Below are positions 61,426 to 64,000 of a DNA stretch of 64,000 nt, piece by piece (position 1 is the first letter of the stretch; every line of letters begins with the position of its first letter). Origin of the DNA: G965215045 sp965215045 (GTDB taxonomy: Bacteria; Pseudomonadota; Gammaproteobacteria; JABABF01); the NCBI GenBank assembly GCA_965215045.1, contig OZ244031.1, forward strand, positions 682,001 to 746,000, read 5' to 3'. Made by a program: the position numbers and the translations under genes. The notes beneath the pieces were generated by a model. That model ran no database searches. It saw only the letters and a list, made by a program, of their open reading frames with translations, and was not told where the DNA came from.

Positions 61426-63167
61426 GAAGACGGTGCCGGACGACTCCCCCGGACCAGGGCACCGGGCAGGGCACCGGTCGCCTCGCCGTGCTCATAAATG
61501 GGCTCACCGCTGACAATCGTCGCCTCGTATCCCTGCACCGTCTGGTACATGCGTCGGCCGCCGGCCGGCAGGTCGTAGACGATCCGGGGCATATCGAGTT
61601 GCAGCTTGTCGAAGTCGATGATGTTGATGTCGGCCTTCATGCCCGGCTCCAGGGTGCCGCGGTCCTCCAGGCCCACGCAGCGGGCGGTATCGCGCGTGTG
61701 CGAGCGCACCGCCCACTCCAGGGGCAGGCGTTCGCCGCGCGTGCGATCGCGCACCAGGTAACTCAGCAGGTAGCTGGGCACCGAGGCGTCGCACAAGACG
61801 CCGCAATGCGCCCCGCTGTCGGCCAGGCTGACGATCGTCAAAGGATCCTTGAGCATTTCCATCTGGCGCGAGAGATCGCCGCTCTCGTAGCCGAAATTGG
61901 GAAAGTAGATCAACTCCCGGCCGTCATTGCGCAACAGGATTTCGTAGGCCATTTCCCGCGCATCGCGCCCTTGGCGCGCGGCGATGGCGGCCACGCTCTG
62001 CTCCGCATCCGGTTCATAATCCGGCGGATCTCCCAGCACGTACATGCGGTCGAAACCGCCGACGATGATGTCCAGCATGTCCTGGGTGCCCTGCACCCCG
62101 GTCTCAGGTGCTGCGGCCGGTTCCGCCAGGATCGCCGCACGCACCTCGGGGTCGCGCAGCCGGGCCAGGCGTTCTGAGCGGGAGAGTTCCATCAGCGGGG
62201 CGAAGTTCTGACAGAACATGAACGGGTTCACGGTGCCGTCAAAACTCATGAGAATATTGACCGGCCGGGCACCGACATGGGGAATTAAAAGGGCCCCTTC
62301 CTGTTGTGCCTGACGCACGTATTCCAGCTGTTTGCGCACCCGCGGCATATCGCTTTCATAGCGGAAGAACAAGACAAAATTAACCGGTCGCCGGGTCTGG
62401 AGCGCCAGCCGTTTCATCCAGTCCATCTCCCGTTCCCAGTCATCGAAATCGGAGACCAGGCCGTAGACCCCGGCGTTCAACTCACCCAGCACGCGGCCCA
62501 GGCCCAGGAGTTCGTCCTCGTCCGCATAAGTGCCCGGCATCAGCTCGCCGGTGCGCGTGACATGCAACTTGGTGCGCGAAGTGGTAAAGCCCGTTGCACC
62601 GGCCTGGATGCCCTCGCGCACGATCTGCGCCATCTGCTCAATATCCTCCGCTGTCGCGCGTTCATTGGCGGCACCGCGCTCGCCCATGACGTAACAGCGC
62701 ACCGCGCAATGCGGCACCTGCGCGCCTAAATCGATAGCATGGGAACGCCGGTCCAGCGCATCCAGGTATTCGGGGAAACTCTCCCACTCCCAGGTAATGC
62801 CCTCGGTCAGGGCGGTGCCCGGGATATCCTCTACGTCTTCCATGACGGCGATCAGTTCATCCCGTTCCCCCGGTTTGCAGGGCGCGAAACCCACCCCGCA
62901 ATTGCCCATGATGACCGTGGTCGTGCCCTGGTTGGATGCCGGGCCCAGCATCGGGTCCCAACTGGCCTGGCCGTCAAAGTGAGTGTGCACATCGACCCAG
63001 CCCGGGGTGACCAGGCGGCCCTGGGCATCCATCTCGCGGCGGCCCCGGCCGCCGAGTCCGGCACCGACCGCAGCGATCTTGCCATCCTGCACCGCCACGT
63101 CGGCAAAAAAGGCCGGGCTGCCAGTGCCGTCGACCACCTTGCCCTTGCGAATTACCAGGTCATACAT
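61422..63167 (-). CDS. N-acyl-D-amino-acid deacylase (amidohydrolase)
   Basis: A 581-aa zinc amidohydrolase of the D-aminoacylase type. The metal site starts with HTHFDGQ (His61, His63), followed by IMGNCGVGFAPCKPGERDELI, the class-specific Cys ligand region, and a C-terminal DYPAG-like segment VYDLPAGGRRMYQTVQGYEA. Predicted to release D-amino acids from N-acyl derivatives; the substrate is inferred. The ATG at 63167 follows AAGGGGGA; the frame extends nine codons further. Confidence 0.9.
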   Translation of the reverse strand: MYDLVIRKGKVVDGTGSPAFFADVAVQDGKIAAVGAGLGGRGRREMDAQGRLVTPGWVDVHTHFDGQASWDPMLGPASNQGTTTVIMGNCGVGFAPCKPGERDELIAVMEDVEDIPGTALTEGITWEWESFPEYLDALDRRSHAIDLGAQVPHCAVRCYVMGERGAANERATAEDIEQMAQIVREGIQAGATGFTTSRTKLHVTRTGELMPGTYADEDELLGLGRVLGELNAGVYGLVSDFDDWEREMDWMKRLALQTRRPVNFVLFFRYESDMPRVRKQLEYVRQAQQEGALLIPHVGARPVNILMSFDGTVNPFMFCQNFAPLMELSRSERLARLRDPEVRAAILAEPAAAPETGVQGTQDMLDIIVGGFDRMYVLGDPPDYEPDAEQSVAAIAARQGRDAREMAYEILLRNDGRELIYFPNFGYESGDLSRQMEMLKDPLTIVSLADSGAHCGVLCDASVPSYLLSYLVRDRTRGERLPLEWAVRSHTRDTARCVGLEDRGTLEPGMKADINIIDFDKLQLDMPRIVYDLPAGGRRMYQTVQGYEATIVSGEPIYEHGEATGALPGALVRGSRPAPSS

Positions 63168-63259
63168 GGTGTCCCCCTTGTATACATCGACCACTTTTCG
63201 TTAGTGTAGCAGAATAGGGGCACCGAGCCGGTCTGGCAGGGGGCCGCCCGCACAAAAAT

Positions 63260-63739
63260 ATGATTCGCATTCTACTCATCGCCGGTGCCTTCCTGCTGCT
63301 CGCCCTGTGGCTCAGGGCGATGTATCGCAAACACGGCCGCCGGATGATCTGGCCGGTCATCTTCAGCCTCGCCATCATCGCGATCCTGGCCTTGGCGTTC
63401 ACCGGGCGCATCCACTGGCTGGGCGGGCTGATCGCCGCCCTGCTCGCCGGCTTGCGCGCCCTGCGGCCGGTGTTGTGGCGGCTCTCGCCAGCACTTTTCT
63501 ACTGGCTGCGGCAGCGTTTCCGGCGCCGTGGCGAGACGATCTCCACCCCGGGGATCAACCCGGGCCGCAAGATGAGTCGCGAAGAGGCACTGGCGGTGCT
63601 GGGGCTGCAGGAAGGTGCCAGCCGGGAGGACATCGTCCTGGCGCACCGCCGCCTGGTCCAGAAATTACACCCGGACCACAAGGGCAGCAGCCGCCTGGCG
63701 AGTGTCGTCAACCAGGCGCGAGACGTATTGCTCTCCTGA
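63260..63739 (+). CDS. Membrane-anchored DnaJ-domain protein
   Basis: A 159-aa protein with two N-terminal hydrophobic helices (about 2-18 and 31-48), an Arg-rich linker, and a C-terminal J domain (about 104-159). The HPD motif that stimulates Hsp70 is at 137-139 in KLHPDHKGSS. It resembles bacterial proteins like mitochondrial Pam18/Tim14: a J domain displayed at the membrane. The client is unknown. Confidence 0.87.
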   Translation: MIRILLIAGAFLLLALWLRAMYRKHGRRMIWPVIFSLAIIAILALAFTGRIHWLGGLIAALLAGLRALRPVLWRLSPALFYWLRQRFRRRGETISTPGINPGRKMSREEALAVLGLQEGASREDIVLAHRRLVQKLHPDHKGSSRLASVVNQARDVLLS

Positions 63740-63774
63740 ACCCCGCAGCCCGGCACCCGGCCGTTTGATGCGTT

Positions 63775-64000
63775 TTATGCCAGGGACGGCACGCGCCCGA
63801 ACCAGGGTCGCGCCCGCTCCAGTTGTCCGGCCAGCTGAAACAAGGTCATTTCATCATTGCGCGGGGCGGAGAACATCACGCCGATCGGCAGCTGCTCCCG
63901 GTTCCAGTAAAGTGGCACGGACATGGCGGGCTGACCGGTGATGTTGTACAGTGCCGTGTAGACCGCGTACGGCACGACCACGCGGGAGAAGCGCTCCATG
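63775..64000 (-). CDS. Amidase, C-terminal part (runs off the window)
   Basis: The minus strand encodes the last ~75 residues of an amidase-signature enzyme: YNITGQPAMSVPLYWNREQLPIGVMFSAPRNDEMTLFQLAGQLERARPW, the usual C-terminal block. The catalytic part lies beyond position 64000. The Met at 63999 is internal, not a start. Confidence 0.85.
   Translation of the reverse strand, partial: MERFSRVVVPYAVYTALYNITGQPAMSVPLYWNREQLPIGVMFSAPRNDEMTLFQLAGQLERARPWFGRVPSLA

Overview
The window reads as one chromosomal segment of a GC-rich gammaproteobacterium. The evidence is established gene order rather than a database match: gmk-rpoZ-spoT-ridA-recG, rubredoxin/ubiC-ubiA, rsmI-lpoA-yraN, rplM-rpsI-petABC-sspA, gatCAB beside mreBCD, kdsD-kdsC-lpt-ptsN-rapZ-HPr, and murA-hisG-hisD. 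All are familiar from Pseudomonas-like relatives, but no genus can be named from the sequence. A cytochrome bc1 complex, O2-dependent HemF and ubiquinone synthesis (UbiC, UbiA) point to aerobic respiration. No integrase, transposase, phage gene or CRISPR array is visible.

Layout. 0-7.4 kb: gmk, rpoZ, a 59-bp minisatellite, spoT, ridA, an SDR gene and recG. 7.4-16.1 kb: a dicarboxylate or glutamate symporter, a rubredoxin/rubredoxin-reductase fusion, ubiC-ubiA, a DUF482 protein, aroE-hemF-tsaC-purE and a second 59-bp minisatellite. 16.1-24.2 kb: rnpB, rsmI and lpoA-yraN (with overlapping start codons), the rplM-rpsI-petABC-sspA run and tRNA-Met. 24.3-34.5 kb: a PfkB kinase, gatCAB with a small partner, mreBCD and a YhdP-like protein. 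34.5-44.5 kb: the mgtE to yrbG envelope/PTS-Ntr run on the minus strand, then mlaC, rhombosortase and murA. 44.5-48.5 kb: hisG, hisD, a Nif3-like gene and zapE. 48.6-55.7 kb: a close-packed operon htpX-DUF35-thiolase-RND adaptor-RND pump. 56-64 kb: tRNA-Thr, btuB under a cobalamin riboswitch, arsC-like, a TlpA-like thioredoxin, GST, an orphan DNA methyltransferase coupled to an N-acyl-D-amino-acid deacylase, a DnaJ-like membrane protein and the end of an amidase.

Functional themes are envelope construction (murA, mreBCD, lpoA, kdsC/kdsD, lpt genes, mlaC, YhdP), translation (S9, L13, GatCAB, RsmI, tRNAs, TsaC), respiration and redox, and (p)ppGpp/PTS-Ntr signalling.

The unusual signals are structural. 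Two intergenic arrays share an exact 59-bp period, each apparently built as 20+20+19 bp. At least three genes (the DUF482 gene, mgtE and the RND pump), and perhaps the PfkB gene, carry tandem copies of their own 3' ends just beyond the stop codon. Several normally conserved clusters are trimmed: rpoN and hpf are missing between lptB and ptsN, lptA is missing with an LptC that ends in an LptA-like segment, and mlaC stands without mlaFED or mlaB. I found no clear defence system or other wholly new multi-gene system. The best candidates for something undescribed are the repeat/3'-duplication behaviour, the LptC-LptA-like hybrid and the thiolase-RND operon.
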